From positions 1 through 64,000 of the forward strand of contig CAYOJF010000013.1 in assembly GCA_964404215.1 (NCBI GenBank): a stretch of 64,000 nt of DNA, in the 5' to 3' direction. The notes beneath the pieces are model-generated. The model had not been told where the DNA came from, made no database searches, and saw only the letters and a program-made list of their open reading frames with translations. Origin of the DNA: Aureispira sp964404215. GTDB taxonomy: Bacteria > Bacteroidota > Bacteroidia > Chitinophagales > Saprospiraceae. Position numbers and translations under genes: made by a program. Of this stretch, positions 42,461-50,442 are shown piece by piece (within the stretch, counting starts at the first letter, position 1; every line of letters begins with the position of its first letter).

Positions 42461-44515
42461 ATGAAACCTTATTGCTCTCTTTTTCTATTGGTCAGTCTGT
42501 TTCTATTGCCATTCTTATCTTGGGCACAGCAATTGGATTATTTTGTAGCTCCAACACACACTAACAAAATAGTCGCTATAGGGGATCATCTATGGATGTG
42601 TACTAATAGTGGATTAGTGCAACTAAATCTAGAAGGAGAAGTGATTAAGCATCATCATATCCAAGCTGGTTTTTTAGTAGGACTAAATAATATAGATTAT
42701 CTCTTTCAGGATAAACAAGGAAAGTTATATGCACGGGTTTATAATATAACGGGAGATGATCATGTCGTGTATCAAAAAAATGAGGAAGATTGGGTACGTT
42801 CAGAGAAATATAGCCAAAAGCATATTTTTTTATTACCCTTCAATGAAGGTCATTTTGGCTATTATGACAAGAAAAAAAAGGCTGTTTTTATAGAACAAGA
42901 AAAAGGCTGGCTCAAAAAGAAGGTTACTATCCAATGGTATGAGGATGAAGTAGAGGAGGAGCTGGCGATGAATCCATTGATACTAAATAGTGCTGTTTAT
43001 ATAGAAAAAAGTGATGAACTTTGGATCACTAGTCACCATGGTGTATTTCGTTTGACAGCAGGTAAAATAAAAAATTATAAGTGTAGTAGTATAGATCTTA
43101 AAATGATTAATAACCTGTGTCAGGATAACTTGGGGAATGTCCATCTTTTCACTTCTTATTGGGGAGTATACTATATTTTAGACACAGAAGCAGATACATT
43201 TCAGCTTTGTTCTGAAGAAAATACATACACGGTGACATTGTTTATAGGGAAGGATAAAACCGTCTATAAATTAGATAGAAAAAATCACCAAATTCATGAA
43301 TTTGGTGATGCTAATAATCGGCTAAGTTATTTAGGTGATATGAATCCTGAAACTTGGGCAGCAAAGGACAGGGTAATAGATGGCATAGCAGATAAAAATG
43401 GTACATTATGGTTAGCGACTTTTAATGGAAATTTATATCAATCCAATGAAAATAGTTTTCGATATATTAGCTTGATAGATAGCTTAGCATACGAACGACA
43501 ACGAAAATTATGTGGAGCAGATATACTGCTTTCAAAGGATGAAAATGTATTAGTAGCAGGGGTGGAGTATTTTAAAGGAAATAGTGCTTTCTTAAATACT
43601 ACTAATGCTGGACAGAAGGTTTCTTTGTTTGATAAATTCACAGAGAAAGAAAATTTTTTCTTTGCAGCAGCAATGTCTTCTATTACCGCTATAGATGTGC
43701 CACTGGAAATGACGTTAGAGCATATTTCTAAAAATTACGACTTGGATAAGATATTGTCAGAAGAATATTATTTGAAGTATGCTTATTATGATGCAGAGCG
43801 AGAGTGTATTATTTTTTGTAATGGGGATGCAACTTGCTATATAATATCTCCTGAAGGAATAGTTGCTCGTCAAGACTATGATAGCCATCAGGACAAATGG
43901 TTGTGGGGCTTTTTTGCGAAAATGTATTATAGTTCTACAACAGCTTCTTTTTGGATGTATAACTCAGTCGATTTTTATCGAACAACTCTACAAGGTGATA
44001 CCATAGTGACCATCAATTTCGATTCTACTTCTTTTCCGATAGAAGAAGAAATAAGAGGTATTTATGAAGATCAGCAGCATCAAATCTGGGTACAAACAAA
44101 AGTCGCTGTTTATCGCTACACAAACAACCACTGGACTCGGTTTGATCATAAAGTACTTGGACTTAAAAAAGAACCATTACTTTTCGATGCCATATTTAGA
44201 GAAGATGCACAGGGCAATTTATTATTATTGACAAAGCAGGGACTGATAAAATGGGATGGTCAACAATGGTCTACAGAGCTGCTATGGAAGGGGGCGATTA
44301 AAAAAGCAAAACCAACCAAATTTTGGTTAGATGGAGATACTATTTGGATTGCAGGACTTCATCAGGGGGTGTATACTATTAATCGCAAAAATCCCAAACA
44401 AGTAACCATCATTTCGTCGACTTTAAGCATTGAAGATTGGTCAAAAGAAGAAAAAACAGCTGTTGTTTGGCTATTACTATCTTATGGGGAAGGGGTTTGT
44501 AAATATGTACCTTAA
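42461..44515 (+). CDS. Secreted protein with beta-propeller-like repeats
   Basis: A 684-residue protein, with a signal peptide MKPYCSLFLLVSLFLLPFLSWAQ. The mature part contains repeated short strands of the two-component-regulator propeller type (IVAIGDHLWMCTNSGLVQLNLEG, ELWITSHHGVFRLTAGKI, GTLWLATFNGNLYQS, HQIWVQTKVAVYRYTNNHW, DTIWIAGLHQGVYTIN). About seven or more blades are spread over the length. Such propellers often precede a sensor kinase, but here no transmembrane, kinase or DNA-binding domain follows, and no T9SS sorting domain is seen, so it is probably a periplasmic propeller. The final residues (GEGVCKYVP) end on a TAA that belongs to element R4. The start is 10 bp after nadB, so the two may be co-transcribed. 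Confidence 0.7.
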   Translation: MKPYCSLFLLVSLFLLPFLSWAQQLDYFVAPTHTNKIVAIGDHLWMCTNSGLVQLNLEGEVIKHHHIQAGFLVGLNNIDYLFQDKQGKLYARVYNITGDDHVVYQKNEEDWVRSEKYSQKHIFLLPFNEGHFGYYDKKKKAVFIEQEKGWLKKKVTIQWYEDEVEEELAMNPLILNSAVYIEKSDELWITSHHGVFRLTAGKIKNYKCSSIDLKMINNLCQDNLGNVHLFTSYWGVYYILDTEADTFQLCSEENTYTVTLFIGKDKTVYKLDRKNHQIHEFGDANNRLSYLGDMNPETWAAKDRVIDGIADKNGTLWLATFNGNLYQSNENSFRYISLIDSLAYERQRKLCGADILLSKDENVLVAGVEYFKGNSAFLNTTNAGQKVSLFDKFTEKENFFFAAAMSSITAIDVPLEMTLEHISKNYDLDKILSEEYYLKYAYYDAERECIIFCNGDATCYIISPEGIVARQDYDSHQDKWLWGFFAKMYYSSTTASFWMYNSVDFYRTTLQGDTIVTINFDSTSFPIEEEIRGIYEDQQHQIWVQTKVAVYRYTNNHWTRFDHKVLGLKKEPLLFDAIFREDAQGNLLLLTKQGLIKWDGQQWSTELLWKGAIKKAKPTKFWLDGDTIWIAGLHQGVYTINRKNPKQVTIISSTLSIEDWSKEEKTAVVWLLLSYGEGVCKYVP

Positions 44516-44681
44516 GAGCATGTTTAAATTTACCTTAATTTGTAATATGAAATCTCTTTTTTCACTACTTATCGCCTATTTTCTCCTCAATAGCTAGGGC
44601 TATTAAGCAAAAAATGAGGCTCAATTAGCAAAAAAATAGTACTCACATTATCAAAAAACATAATTTTAAACATCCTCTAAG
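44513..44681. repeat. MITE-like palindromic element, copy R4, overlapping a stop codon
   Basis: A 169-bp element. The left end TTAAGAGCATGTTTAAA includes, at 44513-44515, the TAA stop of the propeller gene. The right end TTTTAAACATCCTCTAAG lies at 44664-44681. The core AATAGC-tagg-GCTATT is at 44589-44604. The segment 44615-44636 is identical to 33570-33591 in R2. A second left-type end (TAAGAGCATAGTTAAA, starting near 44678) overlaps the right end, suggesting a second copy inserted or remaining next to it. Confidence 0.75.
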
Positions 44682-45116
44682 AGCATAGTTAAATTTATCT
44701 CAATTTGCTCTGAAAAATAAGCACCTCACCAATAAAAAAGTGTGTATGAAACCACCATGCCTCTGTAATCAATAAGAATTTTATACATAAAGGAGGTTGA
44801 CCTATTCTAAAGGGGTAATACTTTACCAAAATATGCCATAAAGAGCTTAGACAAAATAGACGAACTGGAAGAATAGTATCTACTAAATGCAAGCAGCTCA
44901 ATGTAGTAGAGGTTTAGTAATGTTTTACCAACAATAGATGTAGTATAAATAGCCCATTTATACTATAGTATTATAGGTAATCTTGTTTTGTTTTGAAATG
45001 AAAAAACGGTATCTTTGACTAAATACCCTTGCCCCAAAATTAAGAAGTTGCTATGAAACAACTTCTATAATAGAATTTGTAGGTAGCAATACCTTTTTAT
45101 AGAAAAAGCAGTAGTT
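44516..45116. other. Gene-free interval with repeat R4 and the crp-type promoter
   Basis: Element R4 fills 44513-44681, and an adjoining partial end starts near 44678. From about 44700 to 44980 I see only AT-rich sequence with no convincing ORF (a 68-codon minus-strand frame lacks any recognisable feature). A full Bacteroidota promoter follows at 44987-45017. Confidence 0.5.
44987..45017 (+). promoter_or_regulatory. Complete Bacteroidota promoter for the Crp/Fnr-type gene
   Basis: TTTG (44987-44990), then exactly 19 bp, then TATCTTTG (45010-45017) matches the consensus TTTG-N19-TAnnTTTG. Transcription would start near 45022, giving a leader of about 95 bases before the ATG at 45117. Confidence 0.75.
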
Positions 45117-45788
45117 ATGGAAACGGCAACAAAGCTATGGTATCTCGATCAGTTCGATTTATTCAAAGAGCTGACACAGCGAGAGTTGATGGATTTAGCT
45201 AATATAATGGTACATAAGCAGTATAAAAAAGATGAGCCAATTATGTTCCCTTACAACTCCCGAAAGTTGGTGTACATGCTTAAAAATGGGTCGGTAAAGA
45301 TTGGGAATTATACAGATACGGGAGAGGAAAATTTGAAATATTTACTGAATGCAGGATTCCTGTTTGGAGAAATGGCACTAGTAGATGGCAATTCAGAAGA
45401 CTTTGCCATAGCTGTAGAAGATTGTACGGTTTGTTCTATTCGTGTGGAAGCGATTCAAGATTTTATGATGAAAAATAGAGGATTCAATGCCTCTATGTAC
45501 AAACTGATAGGACTTCGATTGAGGAAAGTAGAATCCAAAATGGCTTCACTGATATTCAAAGACTCTCAGGCACGGATTGTAGAATTTCTAAATGATTTTG
45601 CAAATGACTTTGGTAAACAAAAAGAGAATGCTTTATTGGTCAAAAATTTACTAACTAATAAAGAGATCGCCAAACTCACTTTTACCTCTCGTCAGACAGT
45701 CAATAGTACCCTAAACAAACTAAAACGAAATGGGAATATTGACTTTGATGAAAAATATATCCGTATATTTGACCTACAAAACATCTAG
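45117..45788 (+). CDS. Crp/Fnr family transcriptional regulator
   Basis: A 223-residue cytosolic regulator. Residues about 10-120 form a cyclic-nucleotide-binding-like barrel (LFKELTQRELMDLANIM, FLFGEMALVDGNSEDFAIAVEDCTV). Residues about 150-220 form the winged helix (LTNKEIAKLTFTSRQTVNSTLNKLKRNGNID). In the phosphate-binding cassette the usual R-(S/T)-A reads S93-E94-D95-F96-A, so cAMP binding as in E. coli Crp is unlikely. No N-terminal Fnr-type Cys cluster is present. The gene is expressed from a good promoter and is followed 57 bp later by trmB. Confidence 0.92.
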   Translation: METATKLWYLDQFDLFKELTQRELMDLANIMVHKQYKKDEPIMFPYNSRKLVYMLKNGSVKIGNYTDTGEENLKYLLNAGFLFGEMALVDGNSEDFAIAVEDCTVCSIRVEAIQDFMMKNRGFNASMYKLIGLRLRKVESKMASLIFKDSQARIVEFLNDFANDFGKQKENALLVKNLLTNKEIAKLTFTSRQTVNSTLNKLKRNGNIDFDEKYIRIFDLQNI

Positions 45789-45845
45789 AAACATCCAACA
45801 GATTTGGATAATGACAATGCTCTATGGGCAGGATCGAATATATCA

Positions 45846-46520
45846 ATGGGAAAAGATAAACTAAGAAAATTTGCTGCTATACGGACATTTGATAATGTCT
45901 ATAGCTCTAAAAACTTTACAGAAGCACTCGTCGTCAATAGCAAAGAGGAGGAATTAGATATTAGAGGGAAGTGGCGTGATCATTTTCAGAATGAACATCC
46001 ACTTTTATTAGAATTGGCGTGTGGAAAGGGGCATTATGCGAGAGGATTAGGACAGCGTTATCCTCAAAAAAACTTTGTTGGAATTGACCTAAAAGGGAAT
46101 CGGATTTGGAAAGGAGCTAGTGAAGCACTTGAAAATAACGAAACGAATGTTGCTTTTCTAAGAGCAAGAATCGAGTTTTTAGAACGTTATTTTGCTGAAG
46201 GAGAAGTTGACGAAATTTGGATTACATTCGCAGATCCTCAGCTCAAAAAAGAGCGAAAGCGACTTACGCACGCTCGGTTTTTAGCTATATACAAAAGCAT
46301 ACTCAAAAAAGATGGTATAGTTCACCTCAAAACGGACTCTACAGAACTCTATGACTACACGCTAGAAGTATTAGCAGAAGAAGGAATTACGCCAATTTAT
46401 CAGAGCGATGATATTTACGGTGCGGAATTATATACTCCTGATCTTTCGATACAGACCTATTATGAAGAACTAAATCTAGCAAAAGGAAAGACCATTAAAT
46501 ACGTCAAATTCATCCTTTAA
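45846..46520 (+). CDS. trmB: tRNA (guanine-N7-)-methyltransferase
   Basis: A 224-residue SAM-dependent enzyme making m7G46 in tRNA. Start placed at ATG 45846 (MGKDKLRKFAAIRTFDNVYS), the usual Bacteroidota start; a TTG at 45804 would add 14 unconserved residues. Motifs: LLELACGKGHYARGL (SAM site), FVGIDLKGNRIWKGA, DEIWITFADPQLKKERKRLTHARFL (the TrmB signature) and VHLKTDS. It lies 57 bp after the Crp-type gene and 11 bp before the O-antigen-ligase-like gene, so it may share a transcript with both. Confidence 0.96.
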   Translation: MGKDKLRKFAAIRTFDNVYSSKNFTEALVVNSKEEELDIRGKWRDHFQNEHPLLLELACGKGHYARGLGQRYPQKNFVGIDLKGNRIWKGASEALENNETNVAFLRARIEFLERYFAEGEVDEIWITFADPQLKKERKRLTHARFLAIYKSILKKDGIVHLKTDSTELYDYTLEVLAEEGITPIYQSDDIYGAELYTPDLSIQTYYEELNLAKGKTIKYVKFIL

Positions 46521-46531
46521 ATGGACACCAC

Positions 46532-47758
46532 ATGTCAAATTTGATACATCGAACAGCCTATTTAGGCTGTTTTTTATTGATAGTAGGCCTCATTTGCTCC
46601 AAGTTTTTGACTACTATAGCTATGATTGTCCTATTATTAGGAGGGTTGAGGCATTTGGTTGAGACTAAGGATTACAAGCGTTTATTAAGCAACAAGACAC
46701 ACTTATTTACGATAGGACTTTTTGTTTTGATTTTGGGCAGTTCTTTAGTATCAGAGAATCAAGCAGAAAGTTGGACTCGAATTAGGATCGCACTTCCTTT
46801 ATTAGTTTTACCGATTGCCTTTAGTACCTTACCTCTTTTTCGCAAAATTGATTACCAACGTATCTTGTCTATCTTTGTATACAGTATGGTTTTAGCCTGT
46901 ATGGGAGTACTAGCGAATTACTTTACACATTTTGATGCAATGCAGGAAATACTCCGACAATCTGGAGCTATTCCAACACCTAATGGCGAACACATTCGTT
47001 TTAGTTTGATGATTAATATTGCTGTTTTTGCAGGCATTTGGCTCTGGCGAGAGCGATTTTATTGGAGAAAGGAAAAAGGGGAGAGAATAGGTTTATTGAG
47101 TAGTATTATACTATTAGTGTTATCGATTCATTTCCTTTCCGTACGTACAGGACTATTAGCTCTTTACACTACCGGAGGAGTATCTCTTCTAGCTTGGATT
47201 TTTTATAGGAAGAAATATGTGGTAGGGACAGGTATATTAATCGGGATGTTTATGATGCCTTATTTTGCCATACAATACATACCAAGTGTACGCATGAAGT
47301 ACGAATTGACGATGTATAATATTCAGTTGTTCAATCGAGGAGAAGTAGGCGAATATTCAGATACACAACGTCTGTTATCTTACAAAGTTGCCTTAGATGT
47401 AGTAAAACAATCGCCTTGGGTAGGTGTTGGTATGGGAGATTTGTTAAGTGAGCAGGCGAGTATATACCAAAGAGATTACCCCAAACAGAAAGTAATGTAC
47501 CCGCATAATATGTTTTTGACAATGTATGCGGCTACAGGACTGTTAGGTCTTTTCTACTTTTTAATCACGGTATTTGGTCCTCTATGGTACAAGAGGCAAT
47601 ACCAACATTATTTTTTACTAGCGTTCTATTGTATAATAGGATGTTCTTTTTTGACAGAAAATACGTTATTAGCAAGTGTAGGAGTTGCTATTTATACTTT
47701 TTTCTTAGGGTTGGCGGCTAGTGTACTAGAAGAAGAGCGGTTGGACTCTACTACTTAA
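46532..47758 (+). CDS. O-antigen ligase (Wzy_C/WaaL-like) family membrane protein
   Basis: A 408-residue protein with about 10-11 membrane segments. The family's large periplasmic loop and signature lie in the second half: FLSVRTGLLALYTTGGVSLL with the conserved Arg-Thr-Gly, then VGVGMGDLLSE...YPHNMFLTMYAATGLLGLFYF, where the P-H-N is typical of polysaccharide ligases/polymerases. It should act on undecaprenyl-linked glycans at the periplasmic face, joining surface polysaccharide to lipid A or protein. The WecA-like gene at 30936 could start such a glycan. Its 3' end overlaps the convergent panD by 8 bp. Confidence 0.87.
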   Translation: MSNLIHRTAYLGCFLLIVGLICSKFLTTIAMIVLLLGGLRHLVETKDYKRLLSNKTHLFTIGLFVLILGSSLVSENQAESWTRIRIALPLLVLPIAFSTLPLFRKIDYQRILSIFVYSMVLACMGVLANYFTHFDAMQEILRQSGAIPTPNGEHIRFSLMINIAVFAGIWLWRERFYWRKEKGERIGLLSSIILLVLSIHFLSVRTGLLALYTTGGVSLLAWIFYRKKYVVGTGILIGMFMMPYFAIQYIPSVRMKYELTMYNIQLFNRGEVGEYSDTQRLLSYKVALDVVKQSPWVGVGMGDLLSEQASIYQRDYPKQKVMYPHNMFLTMYAATGLLGLFYFLITVFGPLWYKRQYQHYFLLAFYCIIGCSFLTENTLLASVGVAIYTFFLGLAASVLEEERLDSTT

Positions 47759-48098
47759 GTTTATTGTCTTGATCTGGGAAAATAATAGTAGGTTCAAATC
47801 CTTTAGCTTCTTCAGGTGTCATTAATCCATACCCAATAATGATAACAACATCACCTACTTGGCATCTACGAGCAGCGGCTCCATTTAAGCAGATAATGCC
47901 AGAACCTCTTTCTCCTTCAATAATATAGGTTTCGATACGTTCCCCATTGTTATTATTGACGATTTGTACACGTTCCCCAACAATCATATTGGCAGCATCT
48001 ACCAAATCAGCATCAATAGTAATACTACCGACATAATTTAGATTGGCTTCAGTCACTGTAGCACAGTGTATTTTAGAACGAAATGTTTGAATTAACAT
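47751..48098 (-). CDS. panD: Aspartate 1-decarboxylase (pyruvoyl enzyme)
   Basis: A 115-residue cytosolic enzyme. The self-cleavage site G24-S25 lies in ANLNYVGSITIDADL; S25 becomes the pyruvoyl group. Further blocks: NNNNGERIETYII, GSGIICLNGAAARRCQVGDVVIIIGYG, MTPEEA. It decarboxylates L-aspartate to beta-alanine for pantothenate and CoA synthesis. Length and motifs are canonical. It is a single minus-strand gene, convergent with and overlapping the O-antigen-ligase-like gene by 8 bp. Confidence 0.97.
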   Translation of the reverse strand: MLIQTFRSKIHCATVTEANLNYVGSITIDADLVDAANMIVGERVQIVNNNNGERIETYIIEGERGSGIICLNGAAARRCQVGDVVIIIGYGLMTPEEAKGFEPTIIFPDQDNKLK

Positions 48099-48296
48099 AG
48101 TTATATTTTAATGAAAAAGTCACCCTCCAATACATATAGAAGTATTGAATAAGAGTTGCAACAAATATCTATAAAAAAACAGCAATCCCCAAATAAAGTT
48201 TCAGTAATGTGTGAGAAAGCTTTACTTAGTAGGGATTGTTTTTATTTTTCAAGATATAGCAATATAAAATTTGGGCTGGGGTTCGCCGGAGTTAAT

Positions 48297-49877
48297 CTAG
48301 TTTTCGTTAGTGGTTACAAAAATATCACTGCCAGTTGTTAACTGTCCAATATTATGAAAAATATTATGCTCGATTTTTAAATCACCATTTTCAAATCGCT
48401 CATAAGTATCAATAGATTCACCAATGAGGTCTTCTATTGCTACACCTGTACCAAAACCAGAAAAAATAGAGTTGTGATATTCTCCACCTGCATTATCTCG
48501 GAAAATTAGTGCAGCAGAGGTGTTGTTGCCTAAGGCAGTCACATTCCAGAACTCTGGTGTAGCCAAAGGCGTTCCTGTTTCGGGAGTAGTACCTCCATCA
48601 TGCTCTCCTCCATTGTCAGCTTCAAGAGGATCTTGTAGGATCACAACAAATTGATTTAGTCCTCTATATCCTTCATCATAATCAATACCATCATCAGAAG
48701 AGTAAGCACTGATAAGATATTTGGCATTAACAGTACCTCCAAACCATTCGATTCCATCATCTTTATTTCCAATCACTTCTACATATTCTATAGTGGTATT
48801 ATTTCCCACTCCAGCTAGAGTAAGACCATTTATTTCATTACCTGCACCAATATCTGTTCCTCCATGACGGATAGAAACATAACGAAGTACACCACCATTA
48901 TGGCCATCATTATTGCCACCATAGCTTCCTCGTGGATCCGTAAAAGGTAACCCTTCGGCAGGGCTATTGCCAGGAGAGGAGTTGAGTAGGGCATCACCCA
49001 ATAGTATTAGTCCACCCCATTTTCCTTTTTCAGTTTGTGCTGCATTAACAGCAGCTTTGTTACCATCATCTCCAGTATAGGTAAACACAATAGGTTCAGC
49101 AGCAGTACCATTCGCTTCTATTCTACCATGTTTCGTAATGATAAGAGCAGAGGCATTGAACTGTTGCCCTGTATTGCCTTGGATGACAGTGCCAGCGGGT
49201 ATTCTAAGTGTAATAGAAGAATCAACAAAAACAAAACCATCTAGAACATATACGGTGTCTTTGGACCAAGTAATAATACTATTTACAGGAGGAGCCCAAG
49301 TATTTCCTTTGATGATCTTTTTTGGCTTAGTCGTTGTTCCCAAACTAGGGATGTTTTGCCCAGTCAATATTTTACTAAGGTAGGACCAACCATCATACCA
49401 AGGTGTACCATTAGCGTCAATGGCACCTTTATAAGTTGCGGTGGAATACCAACTATTGTTAGGTGTTGTTGCCGTTATATTAGAGCTAGGTTGGAGGCTA
49501 CTAGTCCTAAAGTTAGGGTCAGCAATTGTATTGTTGGCTGTGGCGAAATAGCTTGTACTAAATAGGTCTGTTTGTAGTGTGATATTCAGTAATTTTGAAA
49601 AATTAATATCCACTTTGTTACTAATAAAATCCTCTTTAGTGTAAGTTAATGTTCCAGAGCGGTCTGTTTCGATCGAATAATTGCCATCACTATCTGTTGT
49701 AGTGGTTACACCCGTATTGGAAGTAATAGTGACCGTAGAAATACCATTTCCATTACTATCTTGTACAGTGCCATTAATCGTATTTTCAGGAGTGTCAGAT
49801 GTGTTTGTACATCCTATACCTGCTAGTAGTATGGTGAGGTATAAAAATAGCTTCGCAAAAAAGACTTGATTTTTCAT
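48297..49877 (-). CDS. Lipoprotein with regulatory-like N-domain and parallel beta-helix
   Basis: A 526-residue lipoprotein (signal MKNQVFFAKLFLYLTILLAGIGC, C23). Residues about 32-100 form a carboxypeptidase-regulatory-like beta domain (INGTVQDSNGNGISTVTITSNTG). From about 190 the sequence is a right-handed parallel beta-helix with repeated short strands (GTVIQGNTG, LIITKHGRIEANG, GGLILLGDA, LRYVSIRHGGTDIG, IEYVEVIGNKDDGIEWFGG, NAKYLISAYSSDDGIDYDEGY). Gly/Asp-rich loops may bind calcium or carbohydrate. Proteins of this type are common near TonB/SusCD loci in Bacteroidota. It is divergent from the SusC-like gene, so it may be a surface-exposed partner of that uptake system. The C-terminus ends soon after the helix, without a sorting domain. 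Confidence 0.75.
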   Translation of the reverse strand: MKNQVFFAKLFLYLTILLAGIGCTNTSDTPENTINGTVQDSNGNGISTVTITSNTGVTTTTDSDGNYSIETDRSGTLTYTKEDFISNKVDINFSKLLNITLQTDLFSTSYFATANNTIADPNFRTSSLQPSSNITATTPNNSWYSTATYKGAIDANGTPWYDGWSYLSKILTGQNIPSLGTTTKPKKIIKGNTWAPPVNSIITWSKDTVYVLDGFVFVDSSITLRIPAGTVIQGNTGQQFNASALIITKHGRIEANGTAAEPIVFTYTGDDGNKAAVNAAQTEKGKWGGLILLGDALLNSSPGNSPAEGLPFTDPRGSYGGNNDGHNGGVLRYVSIRHGGTDIGAGNEINGLTLAGVGNNTTIEYVEVIGNKDDGIEWFGGTVNAKYLISAYSSDDGIDYDEGYRGLNQFVVILQDPLEADNGGEHDGGTTPETGTPLATPEFWNVTALGNNTSAALIFRDNAGGEYHNSIFSGFGTGVAIEDLIGESIDTYERFENGDLKIEHNIFHNIGQLTTGSDIFVTTNEN

Positions 49878-49923
49878 AGAATATTTGATTTTAGAAAAGT
49901 AATCTTACTTTATGTTTTTAGAT

Positions 49924-50199
49924 AGAAGTTGTTTAGTTATTTGTGTTTGTTAGATATAAATAGAAACCTTCAACATCTCATAAAGGTGTTCTTTATAATA
50001 TTGTTGAAGTGATTAGTTTAGTTCGTAAGGGAATTAAACCTCCTGTTAAAATAATTGGGCAGTAAGTGGGATTATTGGATACTCAATAAAGTGGTCTCTC
50101 AGAGGGGGGCTTACTAAGAGTTTTAGCTATTTTAAATGACAAATAGCCGAAAAAAGTATTGCACCTAATGTATAAGAGACCTATTTAAACAAGTTCTTA
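49924..50199. repeat. Possible palindromic element R7, AGAACTTG subtype
   Basis: The left end AGAAGTTGTTTA (49924-49935) and right end TTTAAACAAGTTCTTA (50184-50199) are imperfect inverted repeats. They resemble the other family's TAAGAGCATGTTTAAA ends. GCTATTT (50126-50132) and AAATAGC (50141-50147) form an inner palindrome like the AATAGC core. ATATAAATAGAAAC near 49955 recurs as ACATAAATAGAAAC near 59086. The element is longer and more decayed than R1-R4. Confidence 0.45.
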
Positions 50200-50265
50200 T
50201 GTAGTTTAGGTGTGTCAAAATTATAAAAAAAAGTGTCTTACATCTTTTTTTGTACCTAAAAGTAT

Positions 50266-50273
50266 TACTTTTG
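50266..50273 (+). promoter_or_regulatory. Candidate -7 box of the susC-susD operon
   Basis: TACTTTTG fits TAnnTTTG, 170 bp before the ATG at 50443. A TTTG (50249-50252) lies upstream, but only 13 bp away, so the -33 box is not ideal. Confidence 0.45.
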
Positions 50274-50442
50274 TGTTAGAAATTAGAGAGTAGAAGACAC
50301 TATTATTCCTAATCCCCTCCGATTTGTATGATTCCCATACACACATATAACACGCACACACACAACTATTTTAATAAATCATATTTGAATATATACGTTT
50401 GTATATTCAGGTGTATTTTTATATTACATAACTACATTAGGT

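Larger units (their letters stand above)
49878..50442. other. Divergent intergenic region with element R7 and susC promoter
   Basis: The 565 bp separate the beta-helix lipoprotein from the SusC-like gene. A possible palindromic element (R7, 49924-50199) fills the first half. Then a TACTTTTG promoter box (50266-50273) precedes a leader of about 165 bp that includes a CACACA-rich stretch near 50340. No ORF. Confidence 0.5.

Noticed and set aside
44695..44901. 68-codon minus-strand frame between the propeller gene and the Crp-type gene
   Set aside because: It overlaps the end of a repeat, has no recognisable feature, and the region looks like promoter and leader DNA.
47785..47805. GGTTCAAATCC resembling a tRNA T-arm
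   Set aside because: It lies inside panD coding sequence, and no acceptor stem or anticodon arm surrounds it.
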